Shown here one piece after another: positions 1 to 9,309 of a stretch of 64,000 bases of DNA. Under the pieces are notes generated by a model. It searched no databases. It was not told the DNA's origin and was given only the letters and a program-made list of their open reading frames with translations. How positions within the stretch are numbered: the stretch's first letter is position 1; every line of letters starts with the position of its first letter. This DNA is from Bog-793 sp963803025 (GTDB lineage: Bacteria; Actinomycetota; Acidimicrobiia; Acidimicrobiales; Bog-793): positions 124,001 through 188,000 of the forward strand of contig CAWDKZ010000007.1 of assembly GCA_963803025.1 (NCBI GenBank), written 5' to 3'. The translations under genes were made by a program, and so were the position numbers.

Positions 1-2
1 CG

Positions 3-821
3 CTCGACTGGACCGGGCTCGCCCTGTTCGTGCCGGCGGTGGCGGCGCTCCTCGTCGCCATCTCGGTCGGGGAGCGCTGGGGGTGGGGCTCGGGCGGCGT
101 CGTCGCGCTCCTCTGCGCCGGCGCGGCGGCGAGCGTCGGATTCCTCGCCCGGGAGCGCCGGGCGCGCCATCCGATGCTCGATCTCGGCCTCTTCCGGCGG
201 CGAGCGTTCAGCTGCGGGGTCGCCAGCGCACTGCTCGCCTACCTCGTCACCTTCGGCGTGCTGCTCGTGGCGCCGTACCTGTTCGAACGGGCGCTCGCGC
301 TCGGCCCCGGGGCCGCCGGGCTCGACGTGATGGCGATGCCGCTCGCCCTCGGCGTCGTCGCGCTCGTTGCCGGGCATCTTGCCGGACGTGTCGGCCTGCG
401 GGCGCTCACGACGCTCGGACTCGTGCTCGTCGCGGCGGCGCTCGGCGTGCTGGCGATCGCGACGCCGACCGTCGGCCGGCTCGTGGGGGCGCTCGCCGTG
501 GTCGGTGCCGGTTTCGGCCTGTTCACCCCGGCGAACAACGCCTCGATCCTGTCGGCGGTGCCCCCGGAGCAGTCCGGCGAGGCGTCCGGCGCCGTCAACG
601 TGACCCGCGGGATCGGCACGGCGCTCGGGCTGGCGCTCAGCGGGCTCGTCTTCGCCCTCGGCGGGGGCGACGGGCCGACGGCTTCCGGCGTCGTCGCCGG
701 CTACCACGACGCCGCCGCGTTCCTGGCGGTGGCGGCCGGCGCGGCGGCGTTCCTCGCCTGGGCCCGCGGGAGCGCGCCCCCGGCGGCGGTGCCGGCGGAA
801 GCCGGCCCGACGTCGAGCTGA
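3..821 (+). CDS. MFS drug/solute exporter, C-terminal part (5' end outside window)
   Basis: The frame is open from the window edge and ends in TGA, so only the C-terminal ~270 residues are present. It is almost entirely hydrophobic, with about six or seven predicted membrane helices separated by short Arg-rich loops. The segment from the edge (DWTGLALFVPAVAALL, then a GWGWG-like turn) and the later GFGLFTPANNASILSAVP followed by GEASGAVNVTRGIGTALG are typical of the second half of 14-helix DHA2 (EmrB/QacA-type) proton-driven exporters. Substrate cannot be told. The tail is Ala/Pro-rich. About 300 bp of non-coding DNA separates it from the next gene, which is probably transcribed independently. 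Family call fairly firm, substrate unknown. Confidence 0.8.
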   Translation, partial: LDWTGLALFVPAVAALLVAISVGERWGWGSGGVVALLCAGAAASVGFLARERRARHPMLDLGLFRRRAFSCGVASALLAYLVTFGVLLVAPYLFERALALGPGAAGLDVMAMPLALGVVALVAGHLAGRVGLRALTTLGLVLVAAALGVLAIATPTVGRLVGALAVVGAGFGLFTPANNASILSAVPPEQSGEASGAVNVTRGIGTALGLALSGLVFALGGGDGPTASGVVAGYHDAAAFLAVAAGAAAFLAWARGSAPPAAVPAEAGPTSS

Positions 822-1118
822 CCGACGCGAGGACGCCATCCGAGCACGACCTCGGCAAGGAGGCGCCGGACGCGGTGGGCGGCAACCGCGCGAGCGTCGT
901 CCGGCGGGCGACCGGCTCGGCACCACCGCGGGTGGCGATCAGGCGCCCGCGCCGCCCGCTGCGGCGCCCCTCACCGATCACTGCAGGTGGCAGGCCGGGA
1001 AGTGTGTGTCGCTCAAGTTACGAACGCGCTACCTTAGGGCCACTCCGAAAGATCTCCACACGTCGTGGGGCGGGGCCCGAGGGGGCGGTCCTTTCGGGAT
1101 GTTTCGTCAGGAGGGCAT

Positions 1119-3068
1119 ATGAGAAGCTTCCACGGCCGACGGGGCCTAATCGGAGGCGCACTGACTCTCGCCGTCGCGGTATCGATGGTCGCCATGCTCG
1201 CGGCTGGCCCCGTGAGTTCGGCGACAGGGGCAGCGAACAAGCCACACGTCACGAAGGTGGCGGGCGGAACCGCCTACTTCGCCGAGCCCCCCGGTGGCAG
1301 CCCGAACTTCATCTTTCCGTTCGCCCCGTTCCGGTACTTCAGCGTGGACAACCTTTCCCAGTTCCAGATGCTGATGTACCGCCCGCTGTACTGGTTCGGC
1401 AACGGCGCCAACCCGACTATCAACCTGGCGCTCTCGCTTGCCGACTACCCGACGTTCACGAACGGCGGCAAGACGGTGACCGTCACGCTGAAGAACTACG
1501 TCTGGTCCGACGGTGAGAAATTGACCGCCCAGGACGTCGTGTTCTGGATGAGTTTCATGAAGCTCGAGAAGGACACCTGGGCTGGCTACGTCCCCGGGAC
1601 CATCCCCGACGACGTCGCCTCGATCACCACGCCGAACTCGACGACGGTCGTCTTCAACCTCACCGGATCGGTGAACCCCTACTGGTGGGTCTATAACGAG
1701 CTAAGTCAGATCACGCCGCTGCCGATGGCGTGGGACGTGACGGCGCTCCACCAGAAGGCCGGCTCGCAGTCGTGCGGCACGGCGTCGTACCAGTCTGTCG
1801 TCGCGAAGTCGACGAAGACCGGGATCGTTCCCGGCAACGCCATCGCGAAGAACTGCGTCAACGTCTTCAACTTCCTCTCGAAAGAGGCGGGCTACGACCC
1901 CGCCAACCCCAAGGCCTCGAACAACGCCTTCGCGACCTACGCGACGAACCCGATCTGGCAGGTCGTCGATGGGCCGTGGCACCTGACGTCGTTCAGTCCT
2001 TCGGGCCTTTTGACGATGAAGCCGAACAAGACGTACTCGGGTCCGATCAAGCCGACGCTGTCGGCGTTCGTTGAGCTGCCCTTTACGTCGGCGACGACGG
2101 AGTTCAACGAGCTGACCAACGGGACGTCGATCACCGTCGGCTACATCCCGGCGGAGGACCTCACCGCTCCCGCCCCGAGTCCGACGACGGTCGGCCCGAA
2201 CAACCCGCGTGTTTCGGGCAAGTACAACCTGGTGCCTTGGATCTCGTGGGATATCACGTACTTCCCGTTGAACTTCAACTCCGTCGACGACGGTGGCTAC
2301 GCGGGCACGCTCTACCGCCAGCTCTACGTCCGTCAGGCGCTGCAGATGCTGATCAACCAGCCCCTGATCATCAAGAAGATCGCCAAGGGCTACGGCGTGC
2401 CGGGCTACGGGCCGGTCCCGGTTCTCCCGAAGAACTCGTTCGTGACCCCGTTCGAGGAGACGAACCCGTACCCGTACAGCCCGACGAAGGCCATCGCTCT
2501 TCTGAAGGCCCACGGCTGGACGATCAACCCGGGCGGGACGGACACCTGCGCCGACGCGTCGGAGTGCGGCGTGCCCGTGGGGACCGCTCTCAACTTCCAG
2601 ATGCTGTACTCGAGCGGCAACGTCGCGACCACCGAGACGGTGGACGACGAGGTCTCCTCGTGGTCGGCGGTCGGCATCCACGTCACGGCGACCGCCGAGA
2701 CGTTCGACACCGTCTACGGCACCTCGATCCCGTGCTCAGGCTCGTCCTGCACGTGGAGCATGAGCTGGTGGGGCGGCTGGGTCTACTCGCCGGACTACTG
2801 GCCGAGCGGTGAAGACCTCTTCGAGACCGGCGCGGCGTCGAACGCCGGGTCGTACTCGAACTCCTACATGGACAGCCTGATCAAGGCGACGAACTTCGGC
2901 AATGTCACCCTGGCCCACTGGGAGAACTACACCGCGACGGTGCTCCCCGTGATCTGGGAGCCGACCGCGGACTACTCACTGACGGAGATCGCGAAGAACC
3001 TCCAAGGTGCAACGCCGCAGAACCCGCTGCTCGATCTGACGCCGGAGAACTGGTACTTCACGAAGTAA
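1119..3068 (+). CDS. ABC transporter substrate-binding protein (peptide/oligopeptide, SBP family 5)
   Basis: A 649-residue exported binding protein. I chose ATG 1119 because AGGAGG lies at 1109-1114 and the protein then starts with a Sec signal: positively charged MRSFHGRRG, a hydrophobic core and an AxA-type end near residue 30. No lipobox cysteine is seen, so it looks secreted or surface-associated rather than a lipoprotein. The body has the family-5 layout: an early segment with QFQMLMYRPLYWF, a ligand-pocket stretch near FELTNGTSIT, and the repeated lobe motif LYVRQALQMLINQPLIIKKI. Two permease genes follow on the same strand, with a fused ATPase gene beyond them, so it probably delivers peptides or related substrates to that importer. 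A very strong hairpin lies just behind its stop, consistent with higher expression of the binding protein than of the permeases. Substrate is inferred from family only. Confidence 0.88.
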   Translation: MRSFHGRRGLIGGALTLAVAVSMVAMLAAGPVSSATGAANKPHVTKVAGGTAYFAEPPGGSPNFIFPFAPFRYFSVDNLSQFQMLMYRPLYWFGNGANPTINLALSLADYPTFTNGGKTVTVTLKNYVWSDGEKLTAQDVVFWMSFMKLEKDTWAGYVPGTIPDDVASITTPNSTTVVFNLTGSVNPYWWVYNELSQITPLPMAWDVTALHQKAGSQSCGTASYQSVVAKSTKTGIVPGNAIAKNCVNVFNFLSKEAGYDPANPKASNNAFATYATNPIWQVVDGPWHLTSFSPSGLLTMKPNKTYSGPIKPTLSAFVELPFTSATTEFNELTNGTSITVGYIPAEDLTAPAPSPTTVGPNNPRVSGKYNLVPWISWDITYFPLNFNSVDDGGYAGTLYRQLYVRQALQMLINQPLIIKKIAKGYGVPGYGPVPVLPKNSFVTPFEETNPYPYSPTKAIALLKAHGWTINPGGTDTCADASECGVPVGTALNFQMLYSSGNVATTETVDDEVSSWSAVGIHVTATAETFDTVYGTSIPCSGSSCTWSMSWWGGWVYSPDYWPSGEDLFETGAASNAGSYSNSYMDSLIKATNFGNVTLAHWENYTATVLPVIWEPTADYSLTEIAKNLQGATPQNPLLDLTPENWYFTK

Positions 3069-3093
3069 GGCGGGGGAATAGCAGCGATATCGA

Positions 3094-3142
3094 GGCGGTT
3101 GGGCCGATCCCCGGGGGATCCTCGGGGATCGGCCCAACCGCC
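3094..3142 (+). terminator. Perfect 20-bp stem hairpin behind the binding protein gene
   Basis: The arms 3094-3113 and 3123-3142 are exact reverse complements around a 9-nt loop, starting 26 nt after the stop codon. No T-run follows. Its place between the binding-protein gene and the permease genes suggests partial termination or protection of the 3' end of the upstream mRNA, a common way to set a high binding-protein to permease ratio. Confidence 0.75.
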
Positions 3143-3270
3143 GATCTACTGCATCGCCGGGTCAATCGGCCGGTGGGCGGACGAAGGTGCCATTGGCGGC
3201 CCGCAGGAAGCGAGGGACGCGCGGCTGCTCACCGCCTGGCGCGCGACGATATGACGAGGAGTGATCGCAG

Positions 3271-4219
3271 CTGACGGGGTATCTGATTCGCCGGGTCGGC
3301 CAAGCGCTCATCGTCGTCCTCGGTGTGACGCTGCTCGTCTTTCTGCTCGAGCACGTGATCCCGGGCGGCTACGCACGGGCGGCTCTCGGGCCACGCGCGA
3401 CGCCCGGCGAGATCTACCAGTTCAAGGAGACCAATGGCCTCTTTTTACCGATCTGGGATCAGTACTACCAGTACCTGCGCGGGCTCGTTGAGTCGTTCAA
3501 CCTCGGCTACTCGTACCAGTTCAACCAGAGTGTGACGACGGTGATCGGCGAGCGTCTGCCGAAGACCCTCGTGCTCGTCGGGTTCGCGACGGTGTTCGCG
3601 CTCATCGTCGCGGTGCCGCTCGGCGTGATCCAGGTCGTCCGGCGGAACAAGCCGGTCGATTACACGCTGACCGGGCTCGCGTTCGTCGGCTACTCGATGC
3701 CGGCGTTCCTCCTCGGGCAGCTTCTCATCTTGTACTTCGCGATCGACTTCCACTGGTTCCCGACCGAGGCGCCCCAAGGCGAGACCGTCGGCTCGATCGT
3801 GGGGGACCCGCGGGCACTCGTCTTGCCGGTCCTCACGCTCTCCGCGCTCACGATCGCCGCCTTCAGCCGTTACATGCGCTCGTCCTTGATGGAGGCGATG
3901 ACTCAGGATTACATCCGCACCGCCCGAGCCAAGGGCGCGAGCAGCGCGGGTGCTCTTCCGCCACACGCTGAGAAATGCGCTGATCCCGATCATCACGTTG
4001 ATCGGACTGTCGCTCCCCGGGATCATCGGCGGCGCGCTGATCACGGAAACGGTGTTCAACTTTCCGGGCATGGGCCTTCTCACGGTGAATTCGGCTCTGA
4101 ATGACGACATCCCGGTGCTGCTCGGCACGACCTTCGTCGTGACGCTCGCCACGGTGGCCGGCTCGCTGCTCGCCGATGTTCTCTACGCAATCGTCGATCC
4201 TCGTGTGCGCTACACGTAA
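3271..4219 (+). pseudogene. Dipeptide-type ABC permease (DppB-like), frameshifted
   Basis: Encodes an inner-membrane permease of the DppB/OppB type in two frames. The first begins at CTG 3271 (GAGGAG at 3256-3261), reading MTGYLIRRVGQALIVVLGVT into the first helix; an internal GTG at 3325 would cut that helix. The conserved cytoplasmic EAA region YIRTARAKGASS runs to about 3945 and then continues one frame over from about 3947 as RVLFRHTLRNALIP, ending at 4219 with the normal C-terminus VDPRVRYT. Family spacing between the two halves is restored if two bases (GC or CG) were lost from a GCGCGG run, so either a real 2-nt deletion or a sequencing error is likely. The first frame alone would run on to 4104 with a nonsense tail. 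The downstream permease and the ATPase are intact, which favours an assembly error or a very recent mutation. Confidence 0.8.
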
Positions 4220-4243
4220 TCCCGTCGCCCAAGGAGGCTTGTG

Positions 4244-5209
4244 ATGGCGGTCGCAATGGGACCGGGATCGAGCGAACTCGCTCTCGAAGAGGCCGCATTC
4301 GTCGAGGGTCAGGGCGTCGCCGGCCCATCAGGCGGCGAAGGGGTGTCGAGCGGTGGCATCGGCATCCAGGTCCTCCGCGTGTTCACCGAGAACAAGCTCG
4401 CGGTCATCGGCGCGGCGGTCATCATCCTCATGGTGCTGTTCTGCTATCTGGGCCCGGTCTTTTATTCGACGAACCAGACGAACGCGAACACTGCGCTCAT
4501 GTACTCGACGCAGAACTCCCCGCCGTCGGCGACGAACCCGCTCGGCACCGACGCGACCGGTTTCGACATGCTCGGCCGCATCATGTATGGGGGGCAGGTC
4601 TCGCTCGAGGTCGGCTTCGCCGCGGCGGCCCTGGCGACGGCGATCGGGGTGATCTGGGGCGCGGTGTCGGGGTTCTTCGGCGGATGGGTCGACGCGCTCA
4701 TGATGCGCATCGTCGACGTGCTGCTGTCGGTGCCGCTCCTCTTCCTCCTCGTCACCCTGGCGGTGATCTTCCGCCCGTCGCTGTCACTCCTCATCTTGGT
4801 GATCGGGTTCGTCGCCTGGCTCGGACCGGCCCGGCTCGTGCGTGGGGAAGCGCTGTCGCTGCGCGTGCGCGAGTACGTCCAAGCCGTGCGCGTCATGGGG
4901 GGGACAGGTCGGCGGATCGTCGTGCGCCACATCATCCCGAACACAATCGGGACGATCGTCGTCAACGCGACGTTCCAGGTTGCCGACGCGATCCTGTTGC
5001 TCGCGGCGCTCGGATTCATCGGACTCGGCGTGCCGCTGCCCCTCACCGACTGGGGCTCGATGCTCGCGAACGCCGTGAACTATGCGCTCGCCGGCTACTG
5101 GTGGGAGATCTACCCGACGGGGCTGGCGATCGTGGCCGTCGTCGTGGCCTTCAACTTCGTCGGCGACGCGCTGCGTGACGCTTTCGAGGTTCGGCTCCAG
5201 CGCCGCTAG
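4244..5209 (+). CDS. Dipeptide-type ABC permease (DppC-like)
   Basis: About 321 residues. ATG 4244 is 6 nt behind AAGGAGG (4231-4237); GTG 4241 is the in-frame alternative but is too close to it. A hydrophilic N-terminus of about 40 residues leads into the first helix (NKLAVIGAAVIILMVLFCYL). The periplasmic loop carries the family motif PLGTDATGFDMLGRIMYGG. The later helices and the EAA loop, REYVQAVRVMGGTGRRIVVRH, are typical of DppC/OppC, and LGVPLPLTDWGSMLANAVNY is also diagnostic. It would pair with the DppB-like protein to form the membrane channel of the importer. It ends 54 bp from the converging ATPase gene. Confidence 0.88.
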   Translation: MAVAMGPGSSELALEEAAFVEGQGVAGPSGGEGVSSGGIGIQVLRVFTENKLAVIGAAVIILMVLFCYLGPVFYSTNQTNANTALMYSTQNSPPSATNPLGTDATGFDMLGRIMYGGQVSLEVGFAAAALATAIGVIWGAVSGFFGGWVDALMMRIVDVLLSVPLLFLLVTLAVIFRPSLSLLILVIGFVAWLGPARLVRGEALSLRVREYVQAVRVMGGTGRRIVVRHIIPNTIGTIVVNATFQVADAILLLAALGFIGLGVPLPLTDWGSMLANAVNYALAGYWWEIYPTGLAIVAVVVAFNFVGDALRDAFEVRLQRR

Positions 5210-5263
5210 TTCCCACGGTGACTCCCATCCGGCCGGCGGTCGTGCGGGAGCGCTCTCCGGAAG

Positions 5264-7477
5264 TCAGCCGGCAGATCCGGCGGCCTCGCTCGCGACGGCG
5301 GCATCCCCGAGCGGCGTCTGGAGGGGGAAGTGGCACGCCGTGAGGTGCTCAGCCCCGACGAGCCGGAGAGGGGGCTCCTCCGCGGCGCAAATCTCTTGCG
5401 CGAAGGGACAGCGCGTGCGGAACCGACAGCCGCTCGGTGGTGCCATCGACGAGGGCAGCTCGCCCCGCACGATGTCGTGGTGAGCAGCCCGCGCGACGAC
5501 CGGGTCCGGGACGGGGATCGCGTCGATGAGCGCCTGCGTGTACGGGTGGGCGGTGTGCTCATAAACGTCGATGGCCGCTCCGGTCTCGACGAGCTTGCCG
5601 AGGTACATGACCCCGATGCGGTCCGCGAGGTACTTCACGACGGCGAGGTCGTGCGAGATCACGATGTAGGTGAGGTCGTGGCGCTGTTGCAGATCCCGCA
5701 TCAGGTTGAGGATCTGGGCCTGGATGGAAACGTCGAGCGCCGAAACCGGCTCGTCGGCGACGATGAGTTTCGGGTTGAGCGCGAGCGCTCGGGCGAGGCC
5801 GATACGTTGCCGCTGACCGCCCGAGAACTCGTGAGGATACAGCTCGGCCGCGCCGGCGGAGAGACCGACCTCGCCGAGGAGCTGGACGACACGTTCGTAC
5901 TGCGAACGACGGTTACCGATCCCTTGGACGACGAGCGGCTCCCGGACGATCGTCTTGACGCGCATGCGCGGGTCGAGCGAGGAGTACGGGTCCTGGAAGA
6001 TCATCTGCAGGTCACGCCGTCCGCTCCGCAGCGCGCGTCCCCGCAGCGCGGTGACCTCGGTCGACTCGTAGCGCACGGTGCCCGATGTCGGGTGCTCGAG
6101 CGCAACGACGAGACGGCCGATCGTCGTCTTGCCGCACCCTGACTCGCCGACGAGGCCGAAGGTCTCGCCGCGTCGCACCGAGAACGAGACGTCCGAGACC
6201 GCCTGGACGGTGCCGACCTTGCGCTGGATCACGGCCCCGGAGACGACTGCGTAGTTCTTCACCAGGTTCACGACCTGGAGCACCTCCTCGCCCCTGAAGG
6301 CGAGCGTTGCCGCGTCGACGCTCCTCGGCGTGGCGGCAACCTTCGTCGCGCCGCCGTGCGCGGGGGCGATCCCGCGTCGGGCGAGCCGCTCCTCCCTCGT
6401 CGCGGTCACCGGGTGGATACAGGCGTAGAGGTGGGTCTCGCTGCCGGCGACGCCGTTCGCGCCGGGACCGGGCGGCCCGTCGGGCGCCGCAACCGGCGCC
6501 TGTGTCGGCGAGTCAAGCGTCCCAGGCGAGAGCTCCGGTTCGTCGCGCCGGCACTCGTCGGTCGCGTAGCGGCAGCGGGGGGCGAACCGGCAACCGACGA
6601 GCGTCCCCGACAGGTCCGGTGGCAGGCCGGAGATCGAGAAGAGCCGTCGCGCCCGGTCCTGGTCGAGCCGGGGGATCGACTCGAGCAGTGCTTCCGAGTA
6701 GGGGTGGCGCATCGAGCCGAAAAGTTCCTCGGTCCTCGCGGACTCGATGATCTTGCCTGCGTACATCACCATGACCCGGTCGCTGCGGGCGGCGATCACC
6801 CCGAGGTCGTGGGTGATGAGGATCACGGCCATCTTCAGGCGTTCACGTAGCTCGTCGATCAGGTTGAGGATTTGCGCCTGGATCGTGACGTCGAGGGCCG
6901 TCGTCGGTTCGTCGGCGATGAGGAGCTTCGGCTCGCAGGCAAGGGCGATGGCGATCATCACGCGCTGGCGCAGCCCCCCGGAGAGCTGGTGGGCGTAGCT
7001 GCCGAGCCGCTCGGCGGGGCGCGGCATTCCGACGAGCGTGAGGACCTCGAGCGCCCGCTCGTACGCCTCGGCCTTCGTGACCTTGCGGTGCAGCCGGACG
7101 ACCTCGGCGATCTGGCGGCCGATCTTCCACGTCGGGTTGAGCGAGGTCATCGGGTCCTGGAAGATCATCCCGATTTCGTTGCCGCGCACGGCGCGCATCT
7201 GGCGCTCGTCGTACGGGGCGAGGTCGCGTCCGAACAGTCGGATCGAGCCCCCGGTGACGTGGCCGACGTTCGGCAACAGTTTCATGATCGAGAGCCCGAC
7301 CGTCGTCTTGCCGCAGGCGGACTCGCCGACGAGGCCGACGCATTCGCCGGGGTTGACGTGGAACGAGACCCCGTCGACGGCCTTCACGTTGGCGGTGCGG
7401 AGGTGGAACTCGGTATGGAGGTTCTCCACCTCGAGTACCGGCGTAGGCGACGCCACGTCCGCGGCCAACGCAGACAT
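5264..7477 (-). CDS. Fused ABC importer ATPase (DppD-DppF type, two nucleotide-binding domains)
   Basis: A single 737-residue chain with two complete ATPase domains, where Dpp/Opp systems usually use two proteins. ATG 7477 is preferred because GAGGAGG (complement of 7488-7494) precedes it at about 10 nt; an upstream in-frame start at 7504 lacks this. Domain 1 (about residues 15-330) has Walker A GESACGKT at 51-58, signature LSGGLRQRV and Walker B LLIADEPTTALD; its P-loop has Ala in place of the usual Gly. Domain 2 (from about residue 420) has Walker A GESGCGKT near 443, signature FSGGQRQRIGLARAL and Walker B LIVADEPVSALD. Each half ends with the Cys-rich oligopeptide-transporter tail (CRFAPRCRYATDEC, CRFRTRCPFAQEIC). 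It faces the permease genes on the opposite strand, so the importer is not a single operon. Confidence 0.92.
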   Translation of the reverse strand: MSALAADVASPTPVLEVENLHTEFHLRTANVKAVDGVSFHVNPGECVGLVGESACGKTTVGLSIMKLLPNVGHVTGGSIRLFGRDLAPYDERQMRAVRGNEIGMIFQDPMTSLNPTWKIGRQIAEVVRLHRKVTKAEAYERALEVLTLVGMPRPAERLGSYAHQLSGGLRQRVMIAIALACEPKLLIADEPTTALDVTIQAQILNLIDELRERLKMAVILITHDLGVIAARSDRVMVMYAGKIIESARTEELFGSMRHPYSEALLESIPRLDQDRARRLFSISGLPPDLSGTLVGCRFAPRCRYATDECRRDEPELSPGTLDSPTQAPVAAPDGPPGPGANGVAGSETHLYACIHPVTATREERLARRGIAPAHGGATKVAATPRSVDAATLAFRGEEVLQVVNLVKNYAVVSGAVIQRKVGTVQAVSDVSFSVRRGETFGLVGESGCGKTTIGRLVVALEHPTSGTVRYESTEVTALRGRALRSGRRDLQMIFQDPYSSLDPRMRVKTIVREPLVVQGIGNRRSQYERVVQLLGEVGLSAGAAELYPHEFSGGQRQRIGLARALALNPKLIVADEPVSALDVSIQAQILNLMRDLQQRHDLTYIVISHDLAVVKYLADRIGVMYLGKLVETGAAIDVYEHTAHPYTQALIDAIPVPDPVVARAAHHDIVRGELPSSMAPPSGCRFRTRCPFAQEICAAEEPPLRLVGAEHLTACHFPLQTPLGDAAVASEAAGSAG

Positions 7478-7729
7478 CGACGCGACACCTCCTCGGCTGA
7501 CCACCCCGGTCGCTCATTCGCCCGCGGCGAACGCCGCGGCAGAACGAGACCGGGAAGAACACGACCCTGGTGCGATCCGTCCCGCGTCCGATAAGTCGCG
7601 CGGGACGGACGCAATATCGTACTGGCTCGCGCGACTCCGGCCCAGCCAGATCGGCCAGTCGAGACGCGAGATACCCACTGTCCCGTCGAGGCGGGTCCCC
7701 GTCGGCGGACGGGGTAGGTTGGCGCGGAG

Positions 7730-8542
7730 ATGATCCGGGTCGGTGTCCTCGGCGCTTGCGGGAGGATGGGGTCGACGGTTTGCGTCGCGCTCGCCGCCGC
7801 CGCCGCCGCCGCCGACCTCGAACTCGTCGCCGCCGTCGACCCGAGGAGCGATGGCGCCCGGGTCGCCGTACCCGCGGCTTCGGACCTCACGATCGCCCAG
7901 TCGATCGCGGCGCTCGAGAGCGCCGGCGCCGAGGTCGCGATCGACTTCACGGGCCCTGCGGCTGCGCTGGAGAACCTCGAGTGGTGCGCGACGCATGGCG
8001 TTCACGCCGTCTGCGGGACGACAGGGATCGACGCCGCCGGGCTCGAGCGTTTGGGCGCGGCCTTCGGGCCACCCGAGCGACCGAACGCGATCCTCGCTTC
8101 GAACTTCTCGATCTCGGCGGTCGTGATGATGCGCCTTGCAGAACTCGCGGCGCCGTTCTTCGACGGCGTCGAGGTGATCGAGCTCCACCACGACCAGAAG
8201 AGGGATGCGCCCTCGGGCACCGCGCTCGAAACGGCACGCCGAATCGCCGCGAGCCGCGCCGCCTCCGGAGCTGGCCCGTTCGGTCCTGACCCGACGACGA
8301 CGCTCGCCTGCGAGGGTGCGCGCGGCGGCGTGAGTGCCGCCGGGATCCACGTGCACTCCGTCCGGCTGCCCGGTCTCGTCGCGCACCAAGAGGTGCTCTT
8401 CGGCGGACCCGGTCAGTCGCTCCTCATCCGGCAGGACTCCTACGACCGCTCATCGTTCATGCCGGGGGTTCTGCTCGCGACACGCCGAGTGGCTTCGACG
8501 CCGGGGTTGACCGTCGGACTTGACGCGTTGCTCGCCATCTAG
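7730..8542 (+). CDS. dapB: 4-hydroxy-tetrahydrodipicolinate reductase
   Basis: A 270-residue NAD(P)H-dependent reductase of the lysine/diaminopimelate pathway, cytoplasmic, acting on the product of DapA. The N-terminal dinucleotide-binding motif GVLGACGRMG is at residues 5-14, the TGTTGxD-type active-site strand appears as VCGTTGID, and the catalytic/binding segment HHDQKRDAPSGTALETA begins at His153-His154 with Lys157 and the PSGTA loop. Length is normal. dapA lies 2.3 kb downstream on the same strand, with a small membrane gene and its relic between them. It is divergent from the ABC ATPase gene, with about 250 bp for both promoters. Confidence 0.95.
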   Translation: MIRVGVLGACGRMGSTVCVALAAAAAAADLELVAAVDPRSDGARVAVPAASDLTIAQSIAALESAGAEVAIDFTGPAAALENLEWCATHGVHAVCGTTGIDAAGLERLGAAFGPPERPNAILASNFSISAVVMMRLAELAAPFFDGVEVIELHHDQKRDAPSGTALETARRIAASRAASGAGPFGPDPTTTLACEGARGGVSAAGIHVHSVRLPGLVAHQEVLFGGPGQSLLIRQDSYDRSSFMPGVLLATRRVASTPGLTVGLDALLAI

Positions 8543-8754
8543 ACACCCCATGGCTCTAGGGAGTCAAGCAGCAACCGATTCTTGTCGCTGCCAGGCGATG
8601 TGCTCCTCGTAGAGATCCTGTCGGCGTTGGCTCTAGGGTCAGCCCGACCGGCGGGAAACCGGTCCTGGGCCGTTAAGGTCACCCCTGACCCAGCAGAACG
8701 GACAACTGGATCTTGAGCCTCGTTGGAGGGTCCGACGAGACCGTGAGGTGAAAA

Positions 8755-9309
8755 ATGCGACGCAAGGTCTTCGATCTCCTCGTCAGCGCCGGCGGCGTCG
8801 TCGTCGTCGTCATGCTCGTGGTGGCGGGCGCGCTGCTGATGTGGGGCTACAGCTTCACTTCCTCGAGCGTGCACAACCAACTCGCTCGCCAGGACATCTA
8901 CTTCCCGACAAAGTCCAAGATCACCCCAGCACAGAGGTCCTACCTCCTCCAGTACGCCGGGCAGCAGGTCCTCACCGGGCCACAGGCGAATGCGTACGCC
9001 CAGAAGATCGCTTCCGACATAAGCGGGTTGCCCTATAGGGGCGTCTACGCGAAGGTCAGCGCAGCTTCCATTGCCCACCCGAACAATGCAAAGCTTGCAG
9101 CGGACGTCGAGATCGCCTTCAAGGCCTCGACCCTACAGGGCCTGCTCCTCGAGGCCTATGCGTTCGGCACCTTCGGGACGATCGCCTTTTGGGCCGGGAT
9201 CGCGTCGTTCGCCCTTGCGGCCGTGATGCTCGTCCTCGTCCTGTTCGGCTTCTACCACGCCAGGAAGACACCACCCGATGTGGAATTCCTGCCCCTCAAG
9301 GAGCGTTAG
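8755..9309 (+). CDS. Small two-helix membrane protein, function unknown
   Basis: 184 residues. One strongly hydrophobic helix lies near the N-terminus (VVVVVMLVVAGALLMWGYSF, about residues 16-36) and another near the C-terminus (about 130-165), with a roughly 90-residue extracytoplasmic middle rich in Ser, Ala and Gln. The charged start MRRKVFDLL argues for the N-terminus in the cytoplasm. I do not recognise the family. A decayed paralogue follows at 10108-10622. The upstream 200 bp contains nested inverted repeats (for example GACCGG/CCGGTC near 8650-8666) that could be a structured leader. It sits where many actinobacteria carry thyX between dapB and dapA, but it is not related to ThyX. Confidence 0.6.
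   Translation: MRRKVFDLLVSAGGVVVVVMLVVAGALLMWGYSFTSSSVHNQLARQDIYFPTKSKITPAQRSYLLQYAGQQVLTGPQANAYAQKIASDISGLPYRGVYAKVSAASIAHPNNAKLAADVEIAFKASTLQGLLLEAYAFGTFGTIAFWAGIASFALAAVMLVLVLFGFYHARKTPPDVEFLPLKER

Noticed and set aside
83..1516. Long plus-strand frame spanning the MFS gene end and the binding protein start
   Set aside because: Extremely Arg-rich, out of frame with two recognisable proteins, no ribosome site.
1701..2681. 326-residue minus-strand frame inside the binding protein gene
   Set aside because: Fully antisense to a confident gene and composed almost only of Arg, Val, Asp and Gly, as expected from third-position GC bias.
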